Assembly: GCF_009756665.1 (NCBI RefSeq)
Contig: NZ_CP037953.1
Coordinates: 3,906,001-3,970,000 of the forward strand
DNA from: Permianibacter aggregans
GTDB taxonomy: Bacteria > Pseudomonadota > Gammaproteobacteria > Enterobacterales > Permianibacteraceae
Direction: 5' to 3'
Length of the DNA: 64,000 bases
In this document: positions 26,472 to 34,535 of the stretch, piece after piece
Position numbering within the stretch: position 1 is the first letter of the stretch
Layout of the letters: the number at the start of each line of letters is the position of its first letter
Program-made: the position numbers and the translations under genes
Notes under the pieces: generated by a model
The model's database searches: none
What the model was told of the DNA's origin: nothing
The model's input: only the letters and a program-made list of their open reading frames with translations

Positions 26472-28444
26472 TTATCGAGTTCGGTCATTTTGCGCTGATT
26501 CTGGCGCTGCTGGTCGCGCTGGTGCTGGCTGTCGTGCCGATGGCCGGCTCCTACACCGGTCAGCGGCAATGGATGGCGATGGCAAAACCAGCATCCAGTG
26601 TGTTGTTCTATCTGGTGCTGATCAGTTTTTGTTGTTTGACCTGGGCCTTCATTCAGAACGATTTCACCGTCGCTTATGTTGCCCAGAACTCCAATTCCCG
26701 TTTGCCGATTTACTATCGGATTTCTGCGGTGTGGGGCGCGCATGAAGGTTCACTGCTGCTCTGGGTATTGATCCTGACTTTCTGGAGTTATCTGGTCGCC
26801 TGTCGCAGTCGACATCTGCCGTTGCTGCTCAGCTCCCGGGTGTTGTCGATTCTTGGCTTGATTTCCATTGGCTTTCTGGCATTCACGCTGTTCACCTCGA
26901 ATCCGTTTGAGCGCACCTTGCCGATGTTCCCGGTCGATGGTCGCGACTTGAATCCGCTTTTGCAGGATTTCGGTTTGATCGTGCATCCGCCGATGCTGTA
27001 CATGGGCTATGTCGGTTTTTCTGTCGCGTTTGCCTTTGCCATTGCCGCGTTGCTAGAAGGCAAACTCGATAGCGCCTGGGCACGTTGGGCACGACCCTGG
27101 ACATTGGCGGCCTGGGTCTTTTTAACCGCCGGTATTGCACTTGGGTCCTGGTGGGCGTATTACGAACTCGGCTGGGGCGGCTGGTGGTTCTGGGATCCGG
27201 TTGAAAATGCGTCGTTCATGCCATGGTTGGTTGGCACCGCGCTGCTGCATTCGCTGGCGGTTTCCGACAAGCGTGGCAACTTCAAAGCCTGGACTGTGTT
27301 GTTGTCGATCAGTGCTTTCAGTTTGAGTTTGCTGGGTACTTTCCTGGTGCGTTCTGGCGTGTTGACGTCGGTGCACGCTTTCGCCACCGACCCGGAACGC
27401 GGCCTGTTCATTCTGATCTTCTTGCTGATCGTCATCGGCGGCAGCTTGAGTTTGTTTGCGGCGAAATCCAGCCGGCTGACCCAGCGTGCCGACGCCGACT
27501 GGTATTCAAAAGATACGGCGCTGCTATTGAACAATGTGCTGTTATCCGTCACGGCGCTGGTCGTCTTGATTGGCACGCTGCAACCGCTGGTCAACGATGC
27601 ATTGAACCTCGGCAAAATCTCGGTCGGCCCGCCATATTTCGATTTGATGTTCAGCGTATTCATGCTGCCTTTGTTGGTATTGGTCGGCATTGGTCCGATG
27701 TTGCGTTGGCGCAAGGATGATTGGCAACAACACCGCAACGTGATCGCGGCGCAATTTATCATCGCTCTCGGTTTAACCGCGTTGATTCTGCTGTTGCTGA
27801 ACAAAGTTCAAACCTCGGTGGTTGTCGGTTTGTTCCTGGCGCTGTGGTTACTGGGCGGCTTGGTTCGTGATTGGGCGCAACGCCTGAAAAATCGGCCATC
27901 GCTGGTTACCGGTATCGCGCAATTGCCGCGTGCTTTCGTTGGCATGTCGCTGGCGCATTTGGGCCTTGCCGTATCGCTACTTGGCATCGTCGTGACCAAC
28001 GCATTCAGCGTCGAACGCGATATCCGGATGGCGCCGGGACAAACGGTTGAAGTCGGTGATTATCAGTTCAAGCTGCAGCGTCTGCGTGAACTGGAAGGGC
28101 CGAACTACCATTCGACCCGGGCGATTATCGAAGTGCGCGATCAAGGTCATGTGGTGACGATGTTACGGCCGGAAAAGCGCACTTACATGGCGTCACGTTC
28201 GACAATGACCGAAGCCTCGATCAACCCGGGCCTGACCCGTGACTTATACGTCGCGCTTGGTGAGCCACTCGATGGCGATGCCTGGGCCGTGCGAGTCTAT
28301 TACAAGCCCTTCGTCCGTTGGATTTGGTTTGGTGCGGTGTTCATGGTGATTGGCGGCATTCTGGCCGGTACCGATCGCCGTTATCGCGCCCAAGTCGCCG
28401 AGCAAAAAGCGAAAGCGCTCAGTGGTCAGGAGCTCGGCGCATGA
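26468..28444 (+). CDS. ccmF: Cytochrome c heme lyase subunit CcmF
   Basis: 658 residues, full length. About fourteen membrane helices are predicted. The WWD heme-binding motif is GWGGWWFWDPVENASFMPWL, and the histidines of PPMLYMGYVG-flanking loops (VHPPML) and ALLHSLAVS are as in family members. CcmF ligates heme from CcmE to the CxxCH of apocytochrome c together with CcmH and CcmI. The start overlaps the ccmE stop (ATGA) and the end overlaps ccmG by 4 bp. Confidence 0.97.
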   Translation: MIIEFGHFALILALLVALVLAVVPMAGSYTGQRQWMAMAKPASSVLFYLVLISFCCLTWAFIQNDFTVAYVAQNSNSRLPIYYRISAVWGAHEGSLLLWVLILTFWSYLVACRSRHLPLLLSSRVLSILGLISIGFLAFTLFTSNPFERTLPMFPVDGRDLNPLLQDFGLIVHPPMLYMGYVGFSVAFAFAIAALLEGKLDSAWARWARPWTLAAWVFLTAGIALGSWWAYYELGWGGWWFWDPVENASFMPWLVGTALLHSLAVSDKRGNFKAWTVLLSISAFSLSLLGTFLVRSGVLTSVHAFATDPERGLFILIFLLIVIGGSLSLFAAKSSRLTQRADADWYSKDTALLLNNVLLSVTALVVLIGTLQPLVNDALNLGKISVGPPYFDLMFSVFMLPLLVLVGIGPMLRWRKDDWQQHRNVIAAQFIIALGLTALILLLLNKVQTSVVVGLFLALWLLGGLVRDWAQRLKNRPSLVTGIAQLPRAFVGMSLAHLGLAVSLLGIVVTNAFSVERDIRMAPGQTVEVGDYQFKLQRLRELEGPNYHSTRAIIEVRDQGHVVTMLRPEKRTYMASRSTMTEASINPGLTRDLYVALGEPLDGDAWAVRVYYKPFVRWIWFGAVFMVIGGILAGTDRRYRAQVAEQKAKALSGQELGA

Positions 28445-28989
28445 GCAAGAAAGGCATTCCGTGGATCAGCGCCATTCCGCTGGCATTGTTTTTGATTCTG
28501 GCCTTGTTCCTGTTGCGTGGTCTGTACATGGACCCGCGCGAATTGCCGTCGGCGCTGGAAGACAAACCCTTACCGGAATTCGCGCTACCGGTTCTGCAGC
28601 AGCCGGACCGCATCGTCAGCAAACAGGATTTGCTCGGCAAACCGTTTCTGATCAATATCTGGGCAACCTGGTGTCCGACTTGCTATGTTGAGCATCCTTA
28701 CCTGCACACGCTAGCGAAAGAAAAAGGCGTGCGTATCATCGGCTTGAATTACAAGGATGAGCGCGAAAAGGCGCTCAATTATCTCGACAAACTTGGTGAC
28801 CCTTATGAGCTGGTGCTGGTCGATCAAAAAGGTCGGCTCGGTATCGATCTCGGTGTTTACGGTGCGCCGGAAACCTTTCTGGTTTCTGCCGATGGCGTGA
28901 TTTTGCATCGTCATGCCGGCGACATGAATGAGCGGGTCTGGCAAAAAGAATTTCTGCCACGACTGCAGCCGCAAGGAGCCACTCCATGA
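28441..28989 (+). CDS. ccmG: Periplasmic thiol:disulfide oxidoreductase CcmG/DsbE
   Basis: 182 residues from ATG 28441, chosen because it overlaps the ccmF stop and gives the family start (MSKKGIPWISAIPLALF); the frame is open further upstream inside ccmF. An N-terminal membrane anchor (about 8-28) is followed by a thioredoxin fold with the active site WATWCPTCYVEHP, the WCPTC form typical of CcmG, and the cis-Pro region YGAPETFLVS. It keeps apocytochrome and CcmH cysteines reduced for heme attachment. Confidence 0.95.
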   Translation: MSKKGIPWISAIPLALFLILALFLLRGLYMDPRELPSALEDKPLPEFALPVLQQPDRIVSKQDLLGKPFLINIWATWCPTCYVEHPYLHTLAKEKGVRIIGLNYKDEREKALNYLDKLGDPYELVLVDQKGRLGIDLGVYGAPETFLVSADGVILHRHAGDMNERVWQKEFLPRLQPQGATP

Positions 28990-29456
28990 TTCTGCGTTGG
29001 TTTTTGATGCTTGCCTTGCTGCTTGGTGGTGGCAGTGCGCTCGCTGATATCGACGTCTATCCATTTGAGGACCCGAAACAGGAAGAGCGTTTCCGCCGTT
29101 TGATTGAAGAGTTTCGTTGTCCGAAGTGCCAGAACCAAACCTTGTCCGATTCCAACGCGCCTTTGGCCAAGGATTTGCGCGAGCTGATTTACGAACAAAT
29201 CCAGGCCGGTAAAACCGATGCTGAAATTGCTGCCTTTCTGCAGCAGCGCTACGGCGATTTCGTACTCTATAACCCGCCGCTGAAAGCCAATACGGCCTTG
29301 TTGTGGTTCGGGCCGTTTATCGCGTTGCTGCTGGTGTTGGTTTTCTTGATTCGACGCAAAATGGCGCGGGCAAAAGAATCGCCATCGGTGTTGACGCCGG
29401 AAGAACAGGCGCGTCTGCAAACCTTGCTGAACGAACAGAATAAGGACAAGGCATGA
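28986..29456 (+). CDS. ccmH: Cytochrome c maturation protein CcmH (N-terminal domain type)
   Basis: 156 residues. A signal peptide (about 1-20, ending GSALA) is followed by a three-helix periplasmic domain with the redox motif FRCPKCQNQTLSDSNAPLA (the LRCxxCQ signature) and a C-terminal membrane helix (about 97-118). It resembles the short CcmH of pseudomonads, with the TPR half encoded separately as ccmI, rather than the fused Escherichia coli form. It overlaps ccmG and ccmI by 4 bp each. Confidence 0.95.
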   Translation: MILRWFLMLALLLGGGSALADIDVYPFEDPKQEERFRRLIEEFRCPKCQNQTLSDSNAPLAKDLRELIYEQIQAGKTDAEIAAFLQQRYGDFVLYNPPLKANTALLWFGPFIALLLVLVFLIRRKMARAKESPSVLTPEEQARLQTLLNEQNKDKA

Positions 29457-30676
29457 ATACGTTTTTGCTGGCGGCGGCGCTGTTATTGCTGCTGGTATTG
29501 TTGCGCTTGTGGTGGACACTGTGGCGTCAGCCTCCAGCCGAACGGCAGGTGGAAATTGATGCCAACAAGGCCTTGTATCAGGAGCGTGCCGCCGAAATCG
29601 AACGGCAATTCAAAGCCGGTGAAATTGCGGCCGATGACAAAGCCATTCTTGATGCCGAGAACGCCCGTCGTTTATTAGCCGAAGCCGATCAAAGCCATGC
29701 GGCGGCGAACACGCACAGCAAGCGCAATACGATTTTGGTGCTGGCCATGGCCTTGTTGCTGCCGTTGCTAGCAGGTGTCCTGTACAGCCAGATTGGTGCC
29801 TATCGCGAAGTGCAGCATTGGCAAAATCTGAATGCTGCCGATATGCAGCACGGCGAAAGCAATATGCGTGACGCGTTGTTGCTGTTACGCACTCGCCTGC
29901 ATCAGGACCCGGACGATGTCGAAGGATGGTACATGCTTGGTCGTTCCTACATGAGCCTGAACCGGCCACAGGAAGCGATGCAGGCGTTTGCCAATGCCTA
30001 TCGCATCGATCGACAGGAACCGGACTACGTGGTCGCTTATGCGCAATCCATGCGTATGGCTGATCCGGAAGGCAGCCTTGAACAAGTGGATCGCTTGTTG
30101 GCGGAAGCCTTGCACCTGCAGCCGGAACACGAAGGCGCGAGAATTTTGTCAGCCTACCGAGCGTTGGAGCGTGGCGAGTATCAGCAAGCGATCAATTCGT
30201 TTCGTTGGTTACGTGAACGTCATCAACAGGACAGCAGTGCCACCCAGGCTATCGATCAGTTGATTGCGGAAGCGGAACAAAAACTCAAGGCTGAAACCGC
30301 TCCGGCAAATACCAGCGAACCAGCCGCTACGGCCAACGCCATTGAAGTGCGTGTGGAGTTGGCACCTGAACTGCAGGAAAAGTTGCCGCGCGCTGGTCGG
30401 GTATTTGTTTATGCCAAAGCCGAGCAGGGGCCACCGATGCCGTTAGCGGTCGCGGTGGTGGAACCGTCATCGTTGCCGACCACAGTGACGTTATCGGATC
30501 AGAACGCGATGAACCCGGCGTTCAAACTTTCTGATCATCAGCGCGTGCAATTGATTGCCAGGGTTTCGGCCAGCGGTAAAGTTGAACCCGCGGCTGGAGA
30601 TCTGCAAGGCGATTCGCAAGCGTTTGACTGGCGCCAGGCACCGAAACAAACCTTGGTGATCAACCGCTCGCTATAA
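29453..30676 (+). CDS. ccmI: Cytochrome c maturation TPR protein CcmI
   Basis: 407 residues. Two N-terminal membrane helices (about 3-22 and 93-113) flank a cytoplasmic segment. They are followed by a periplasmic TPR domain (GWYMLGRSYMSLNRPQEAMQ and the next two repeats to about residue 260), and a C-terminal beta-rich domain with VFVYAKAEQGPPMPLAV and the closing DWRQAPKQTLVINRSL, as in Pseudomonas CcmI. It binds the C-terminus of apocytochrome c and presents it to CcmFH. It is the last gene of the operon; a hairpin with a weak T tract follows at 30707. Confidence 0.95.
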   Translation: MNTFLLAAALLLLLVLLRLWWTLWRQPPAERQVEIDANKALYQERAAEIERQFKAGEIAADDKAILDAENARRLLAEADQSHAAANTHSKRNTILVLAMALLLPLLAGVLYSQIGAYREVQHWQNLNAADMQHGESNMRDALLLLRTRLHQDPDDVEGWYMLGRSYMSLNRPQEAMQAFANAYRIDRQEPDYVVAYAQSMRMADPEGSLEQVDRLLAEALHLQPEHEGARILSAYRALERGEYQQAINSFRWLRERHQQDSSATQAIDQLIAEAEQKLKAETAPANTSEPAATANAIEVRVELAPELQEKLPRAGRVFVYAKAEQGPPMPLAVAVVEPSSLPTTVTLSDQNAMNPAFKLSDHQRVQLIARVSASGKVEPAAGDLQGDSQAFDWRQAPKQTLVINRSL

Positions 30677-30706
30677 CCGCCGCTTCTTTGCCATCGTTTT
30701 GTCATA

Positions 30707-30734
30707 CACAGCGGATCGATACTGGTCCGCTGTG
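30707..30734 (+). terminator. Hairpin after ccmI, possible weak terminator
   Basis: CACAGCGGA (30707-30715) pairs with TCCGCTGTG (30726-30734) around a 10-nt loop. It is followed by CAAATCTTTCC, so the T tract is poor. It is the only terminator-like structure between ccmI and the next gene. Confidence 0.5.
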
Positions 30735-30786
30735 CAAATCTTTCCTGTCATTCCTCCCGTATCAAGTCTCGACGGCAGCTCAAACG

Positions 30787-30805
30787 TGAAAATGTCACAT
30801 TTTCA
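30787..30805. promoter_or_regulatory. Perfect 19-bp palindrome, operator candidate for the bufferin operon
   Basis: TGAAAATGT-C-ACATTTTCA is a perfect 9-bp inverted repeat around one base, 274 bp before the precursor start. Its symmetry and AT-rich arms suit a dimeric repressor or activator. It does not match the Fur, PhoB or LexA consensus. The bound protein is unknown. Confidence 0.5.
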
Positions 30806-30929
30806 GGCTGAACTCTGCAGCAATTAACGCTGAACGCCGGGCATATCATCGCTTGGCGTGCTCCATTGGTCGTATCGGTGGCACGCTTCGGCTGAATCCC
30901 GTAACCGTTTCCTGCTATGGTGTAACAGT

Positions 30930-30963
30930 TGCCGTCGGCCACACTCTAATGTGGCGAACGGCA
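30930..30963 (+). promoter_or_regulatory. Interrupted 12-bp hairpin in the bufferin leader
   Basis: TGCCGT (30930-30935) pairs with ACGGCA (30958-30963), and GCCACA (30938-30943) with TGTGGC (30950-30955), leaving a 2x2 internal loop and a CTCTAA apical loop. No T tract follows, so it is not a standard terminator. It could be a leader structure or an inverted-repeat binding site. Confidence 0.4.
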
Positions 30964-31078
30964 TACTTGTACGCACTGTCGTATGGCAGTGAGGCAACCC
31001 AAACGGCCTCTGCACGTTTCGGGCTCTCGTTGTACCCGTGGCCGGATTCACTTAATCAATCTTTCAGGAGATGAAGCA

Positions 31079-31501
31079 ATGAACAAGACCCGCAAACTGA
31101 CAACGCTTATTGGCGCTTCGGTCGTCGCCTCACTGGCTGCTGCTCAAGTCAGCGCTGATAGCACGCTGTTTGGTTACAACGATCTGAGCAGTGGCTACAA
31201 CCTCGCGTTGCTCGAAGGTGAAAAAGAAAAAGGCAAAGAAGGCAAATGCGGCGAAGGTAAATGTGGCGAAGACAAGGACAAAAAAGGCAAGGAAGGCAAA
31301 TGCGGCGAAGGTAAATGTGGTGAAGGAAAAGACAAGAAAGGCAAGGAAGGCAAGTGCGGCGAAGGTAAGTGTGGTGAAGGAAAAGACAAGAAAGGCAAGG
31401 AAGGCAAGTGCGGTGAAGGCAAGTGCGGCGAAGGCAAAGACAAGAAAGAAAAAGGTAAAGAAGGCAAGTGCGGCGAAGGCAAATGCGGTGGCCTGAGCTA
31501 A
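31079..31501 (+). CDS. hvfA: Bufferin/HvfA-type RiPP precursor with ten EGKCG motifs
   Basis: 140 residues from ATG 31079, with CAGGAG 8 bp upstream; the frame is open upstream but only this ATG gives a signal peptide (about 1-26, ending AAAQVSA). A short segment, STLFGYNDLSSGYNLALLEG, resembles the leader/recognition part of bufferin precursors. From residue 51 the protein is five 18-residue repeats of the type KGKEGKCGEGKCGEGKDK, giving ten EGKCG motifs and ten Cys (57, 62, 75, 80, 93, 98, 111, 116, 131, 136). EGKCG cysteines in HvfA-type precursors are modified by the DUF692 enzyme encoded next door and the product is reported to bind copper. The extended repeat number is unusual. Confidence 0.88.
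   Translation: MNKTRKLTTLIGASVVASLAAAQVSADSTLFGYNDLSSGYNLALLEGEKEKGKEGKCGEGKCGEDKDKKGKEGKCGEGKCGEGKDKKGKEGKCGEGKCGEGKDKKGKEGKCGEGKCGEGKDKKEKGKEGKCGEGKCGGLS
31229..31498 (+). repeat. Five tandem 54-bp repeats inside the bufferin precursor gene
   Basis: Units start at 31229, 31283, 31337, 31391 and 31445. Each encodes two EGKCG motifs. The middle units are nearly identical in DNA, differing mainly at third positions such as AAA/AAG and GGC/GGT; the first has GAC for GGA (Asp in place of Gly) and the last is altered at both ends. The pattern suggests recent in-frame duplication. Confidence 0.95.
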
Positions 31502-31542
31502 GGCTCGCTGATTTACCTTTCACTGTTTGTTAAGGAACCGCC

Positions 31543-32394
31543 ATGCGTTATCCGGTTGAAGGCGTCGGCTTAGGATTGCGCCGCGAGCTGATGCAGCCGC
31601 TGCGTGATGAACCCATTCCGGAAATCAGCTTTCTGGAAGTTGCGCCGGAAAACTGGATGCGCATGGGCGGGGCACTCGGTAAACGTTTTCGGGCGTTTAC
31701 CGAGCGTTACCCGTTTGTCTGTCATGGCCTGTCATTGTCGATAGGTAGTCCGGCACCGCTGGACGAAGCGTTTGTGCTGGAAGTGCGCACGTTTTTGCGC
31801 AGTCACAATATCCGCAAATATTCCGAACACTTGAGTTATTGCTCGGATCATGGTCATCTCTATGATCTGATGCCGATTCCGTTTACCGAAGAAGCCGTTG
31901 ATTATGTGGCGGCTCGTATTCGCCGGGTGCAGGATTTGCTCGGTCAGCGCATCGCGATCGAAAACGTCTCGTATTACGCTGCGCCAGGACAGGAAATGCC
32001 CGAGCTGGAATTTTTGTTGGCGGTGCTGAAAGCGGCTGATTGCGAGTTGCTGCTCGACGTCAACAATATCTACGTCAATAGCGTCAATCATCGCTATGAT
32101 GCGTTGGAATTTTTGCGCGGCTTGCAAGGCGCGCCGGTCAGCTATGTGCATATTGCCGGTCATTACGACGAGGCGCCCGATCTGCTGGTGGATACCCATG
32201 GCACCCAAGTCAAGCCATCGGTCTGGGCTTTGCTCGAAGAAGCCTATCGCCTCTTTGGTGTCATGCCGACCTTGCTGGAACGCGATTTCAATATTCCGTC
32301 ATTACCGGAGCTTCAGCACGAGTTGCAGCAGATTGAGCAGCTACAGGAGCAGGCGCGTGAGTTTTCGCTACGCCAAACAGCAAGCGCAGGATGA
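31543..32394 (+). CDS. hvfB: DUF692 multinuclear non-heme iron oxygenase (MbnB/HvfB-like)
   Basis: 283 residues, 41 bp after the precursor, with AAGGA upstream. A TIM barrel with the family metal-ligand motifs in order: [12 protein letters not shown] (His), YSEHLSYC (Glu-His), IAIENVSYY (Glu-Asn), [11 protein letters not shown] (Asp-Asn), [10 protein letters not shown] (His-His), LVDTHGTQV (Asp-His) and LLERDFNIP (Glu). DUF692 enzymes use two or three irons and oxygen to modify Cys residues of ribosomal peptides, for example to oxazolone/thioamide in methanobactin or HvfA. With HvfC it is expected to modify the EGKCG cysteines of the preceding gene product. Confidence 0.93.
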   Translation: MRYPVEGVGLGLRRELMQPLRDEPIPEISFLEVAPENWMRMGGALGKRFRAFTERYPFVCHGLSLSIGSPAPLDEAFVLEVRTFLRSHNIRKYSEHLSYCSDHGHLYDLMPIPFTEEAVDYVAARIRRVQDLLGQRIAIENVSYYAAPGQEMPELEFLLAVLKAADCELLLDVNNIYVNSVNHRYDALEFLRGLQGAPVSYVHIAGHYDEAPDLLVDTHGTQVKPSVWALLEEAYRLFGVMPTLLERDFNIPSLPELQHELQQIEQLQEQAREFSLRQTASAG

Positions 32395-33139
32395 GTCGCT
32401 GCCGCGCTTTCAGCGGCATCAATACGCGTTCACGGCCCATATGCGCGCGCCGGAGCTGGCGCCGGCACCGAGCGGTATCGAAGACCGTCGCTTGGCGGTC
32501 TACCGCGAGCTGCTGTTCAACAACGTCAAAAACTTTCTCGACAATTGCTTTCCGGTATTCAGCGAGTTGCTGGGTGAGCTCACGTGGCTGAATTTGTGCC
32601 GGCATTATTTTGCCGAGCACGCCGCGCAAAGTCCGCTGTTCAATGAAATCAATGCCGAGTTTGTCGAATACCTGGCCGAAAGCGATATCATCGAGCGCCT
32701 GTCGTTACCGCCATTCAGCAAAGAGTTGGCGCATTACGAGTGGATGGAGCTGGTGGCGTTGATCGTGCCGGAAAGTGTGCCGGACCTGACCGATACGACG
32801 CTGACCGAAACCTCACGACTTAGCGTGTCACCTGTGGCCTTTCCACTGGCTTATCAGTTTGATGTGCAACGCATCGGTGAAAGTTATCAGCCGGCACACG
32901 CTCCGGCTCAGCCGACGTTTCTGGTCGTTTACCGCAAAGCCGATGATGAGGTGCATTTTCTGCAGCTCAATGCCTTGAGTTTTCAGTTGCTGAATTGGCT
33001 GCAGGAACATCCACAGTCGGATCTCGCCGCCATTATTGCGCATTTGCAGAACTTGACGGGGCAGTCAGCGAAAACCCTGGAACAGGCGTTGACGCCGGTG
33101 CTGAATGACTGGCTGCAACGACATATCGTCCTCGCGTAG
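32357..33139 (+). CDS. hvfC: DUF2063 partner protein (HvfC/BufC-like)
   Basis: 260 residues when started at GTG 32357, with AGGAG 7 bp upstream; the frame is open to 32096 inside hvfB, but the earlier part has no family similarity. The N-terminal DUF2063 helical domain shows [15 protein letters not shown] and [28 protein letters not shown]. The C-terminal domain (about 150-260) is a winged-helix-like module that in related proteins recognises the precursor leader. It is the usual partner of DUF692 enzymes. It overlaps hvfB by 38 bp. No DoxX-type membrane gene, often fourth in these operons, follows. Confidence 0.85.
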   Translation: MSFRYAKQQAQDESLPRFQRHQYAFTAHMRAPELAPAPSGIEDRRLAVYRELLFNNVKNFLDNCFPVFSELLGELTWLNLCRHYFAEHAAQSPLFNEINAEFVEYLAESDIIERLSLPPFSKELAHYEWMELVALIVPESVPDLTDTTLTETSRLSVSPVAFPLAYQFDVQRIGESYQPAHAPAQPTFLVVYRKADDEVHFLQLNALSFQLLNWLQEHPQSDLAAIIAHLQNLTGQSAKTLEQALTPVLNDWLQRHIVLA

Positions 33140-33175
33140 AATAGCGACCCTTTCGTAACAAGGATTTTGTCGATC

Positions 33176-33901
33176 ATGGTTTTGGCGCGTTTGGCCATTG
33201 TGCTGTCGTTGCTGGTTTTGGCTGGTTGTGCGACGACCGGCACACACAAGGACGATCCTTACGAGGATTTCAACCGTTCGATGTATACCTTCAACAAAGG
33301 GCTCGACACGTATTTTCTCAAGCCGGTCGCCAAGGGCTATGACACGGTGACGCCAACGGTAGTCAGCGATCGAATTTCCGGTGTCTTTGACAATATCGAC
33401 GAAGTGCCGACATTGGCCAACAGCCTGCTGCAATGGAAATGGGGTTCGGTCGGCGTCACCTTTTCCCGCTTTGTCATCAATTCCACATTGGGATTGGGCG
33501 GTATGTTCGATCCGGCCTCCGCGATGGGGCTTGACCGTCGTGACGAAGATTTCGGTCAGACGCTGGCTGCCTGGGGCGCGCCACAGGGTGCATACCTGAT
33601 GCTGCCGTTTCTCGGGCCATCGACGATGCGTGATGTCTGGGGTAAACCGGTCGATGGTTACCTGTCGCCGATGCAGGAAATTGATCATGTGCGCACCCGC
33701 AATGCGGTCCGCGGTATGGACCTGATCGACACCCGCAAACGTTTGCTGGAACTGGACCCTTTGCTGGAAGAGGCGCTCGATGAATACGTATTTGTGCGTG
33801 ATGCCTATTTGCAGCGGAGAAACTACCTGATCCACGACGGTAATCCGCCGTTGCCGGAGCTGGAAGACGATTGCGATCCAATCGATGACGACTGCTACTA
33901 G
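33176..33901 (+). CDS. mlaA: MlaA (VacJ) family outer-membrane lipoprotein
   Basis: 241 residues from ATG 33176 with AGGA 11 bp upstream; a TTG at 33167 would add three residues. The lipobox LVLAGCATTG places the acylated Cys near residue 17. Family motifs follow: DPYEDFNRSMYTFNKGLD, NSLLQWKWGSVGVTFSRFVINSTLGLGGMFD (read in parts) and LPFLGPSTMRDVWG. MlaA sits in the outer membrane and removes surface phospholipids to the MlaC shuttle, keeping lipid asymmetry. The C-terminus is acidic (ELEDDCDPIDDDCY). Other mla genes are not in the window. Confidence 0.95.
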   Translation: MVLARLAIVLSLLVLAGCATTGTHKDDPYEDFNRSMYTFNKGLDTYFLKPVAKGYDTVTPTVVSDRISGVFDNIDEVPTLANSLLQWKWGSVGVTFSRFVINSTLGLGGMFDPASAMGLDRRDEDFGQTLAAWGAPQGAYLMLPFLGPSTMRDVWGKPVDGYLSPMQEIDHVRTRNAVRGMDLIDTRKRLLELDPLLEEALDEYVFVRDAYLQRRNYLIHDGNPPLPELEDDCDPIDDDCY

Positions 33902-33997
33902 CAGCCATGGCCACACAGGTCGAAGTTGAAAGGCGGATTCGAATCTTTTCGGGGACAAATTCCCTGCGGCTTTTACGCTAGGTAATAGCCGTTAGAA

Positions 33998-34021
33998 AAA
34001 ACGCGCCGGACGGCTCGTTTT
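33998..34021 (-). terminator. Terminator of the PilZ gene, possibly shared with mlaA
   Basis: AAAACG, one mismatch, GCC, loop GGAC, GGC, one mismatch, CGTTTT (plus-strand 33998-34021). On the minus strand it follows the PilZ stop by a few bases and continues into a T run; A and T arms could serve both directions. Confidence 0.65.
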
Positions 34022-34026
34022 CTGGT

Positions 34027-34332
34027 TCAGCTGACGTTACTCAGCTCACCGGCGATTTCATACATGCCGTCATCCTTCTTGATCACCCGCACGACCTTGA
34101 ACGAGGCGACCAGCGGCGGCATCCGCGATTGCATCGAAGCGACCGTTACGCGCAGCTCGGCATCAAGGGCTGGCTCGAAGTTTGCTTCGAACATCAAGCC
34201 TTTACCACTTAGGTTTTTTGCTTCTCCGTGGTACTCCGCGCCGGAGTCCAAGTCCACGATGCTGACTTTGGCATCGACAAACATGCGGATAAAGTCGCGC
34301 TTTTCCGCATAATCGCGCGCAAGATTCATCAT
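34027..34332 (-). CDS. PilZ-domain protein
   Basis: 101 residues, almost entirely one PilZ domain. It begins RDYAEKRDFIRMFVDAKVSI, where the Arg-rich stretch (EKRDFIRM) corresponds to the RxxxR c-di-GMP loop, and continues with GEAKNLSGKGLMFEA, the position of the (D/N)xSxxG motif (NLSGKG). PilZ proteins usually bind cyclic di-GMP and control motility, pili or polysaccharide. In pseudomonads a small PilZ gene lies at the same place between mlaA and rssB. It is divergent from rssB. Confidence 0.88.
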   Translation of the reverse strand: MMNLARDYAEKRDFIRMFVDAKVSIVDLDSGAEYHGEAKNLSGKGLMFEANFEPALDAELRVTVASMQSRMPPLVASFKVVRVIKKDDGMYEIAGELSNVS

Positions 34333-34535
34333 GTGTTTTCTCCTGATGGGGCGCTGGTTGCGCCACTACGGATAGTAGTGAGTGAGCAAAAAAGCGTCAA
34401 TATCTGGTAAAAATAAAGAATGGCACCGAAGTGCCGTCTGAATTTGTCGAATTTGTTCCGTATCGGGCAGAGCTTTGAGAGGCTCTGTGCTATAACTTTT
34501 GCAGTCTTGTGTTTCATGCTGTTGATGACAAGTGA

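Larger units (their letters stand above)
30677..31078 (+). promoter_or_regulatory. 402-bp upstream region of the bufferin operon
   Basis: No convincing gene is seen; the 73-codon frame at 30853-31074 has no ribosome-binding site or family similarity. The region holds the ccmI hairpin (30707-30734), a perfect 19-bp palindrome (30787-30805), a long interrupted hairpin (30930-30963) and a good ribosome-binding site (CAGGAG, 31065-31070). I could not identify a confident -35/-10 pair. Confidence 0.5.

Noticed and set aside
30853-31074. 73-codon open frame upstream of the bufferin precursor as a possible extra gene
   Set aside because: No ribosome-binding site, crosses the leader hairpin, and shows no domain features.
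31229-31498. The tandem 54-bp repeats as a possible CRISPR array
   Set aside because: There are no unique spacers; the repeats are contiguous, in frame and encode the precursor.
31149-31523. Long antisense frames in the bufferin precursor gene (Leu/Cys/His/Pro repeats)
   Set aside because: They are shadows of the 54-bp repeats; the plus-strand frame has the signal peptide, ribosome-binding site and matching downstream enzyme.
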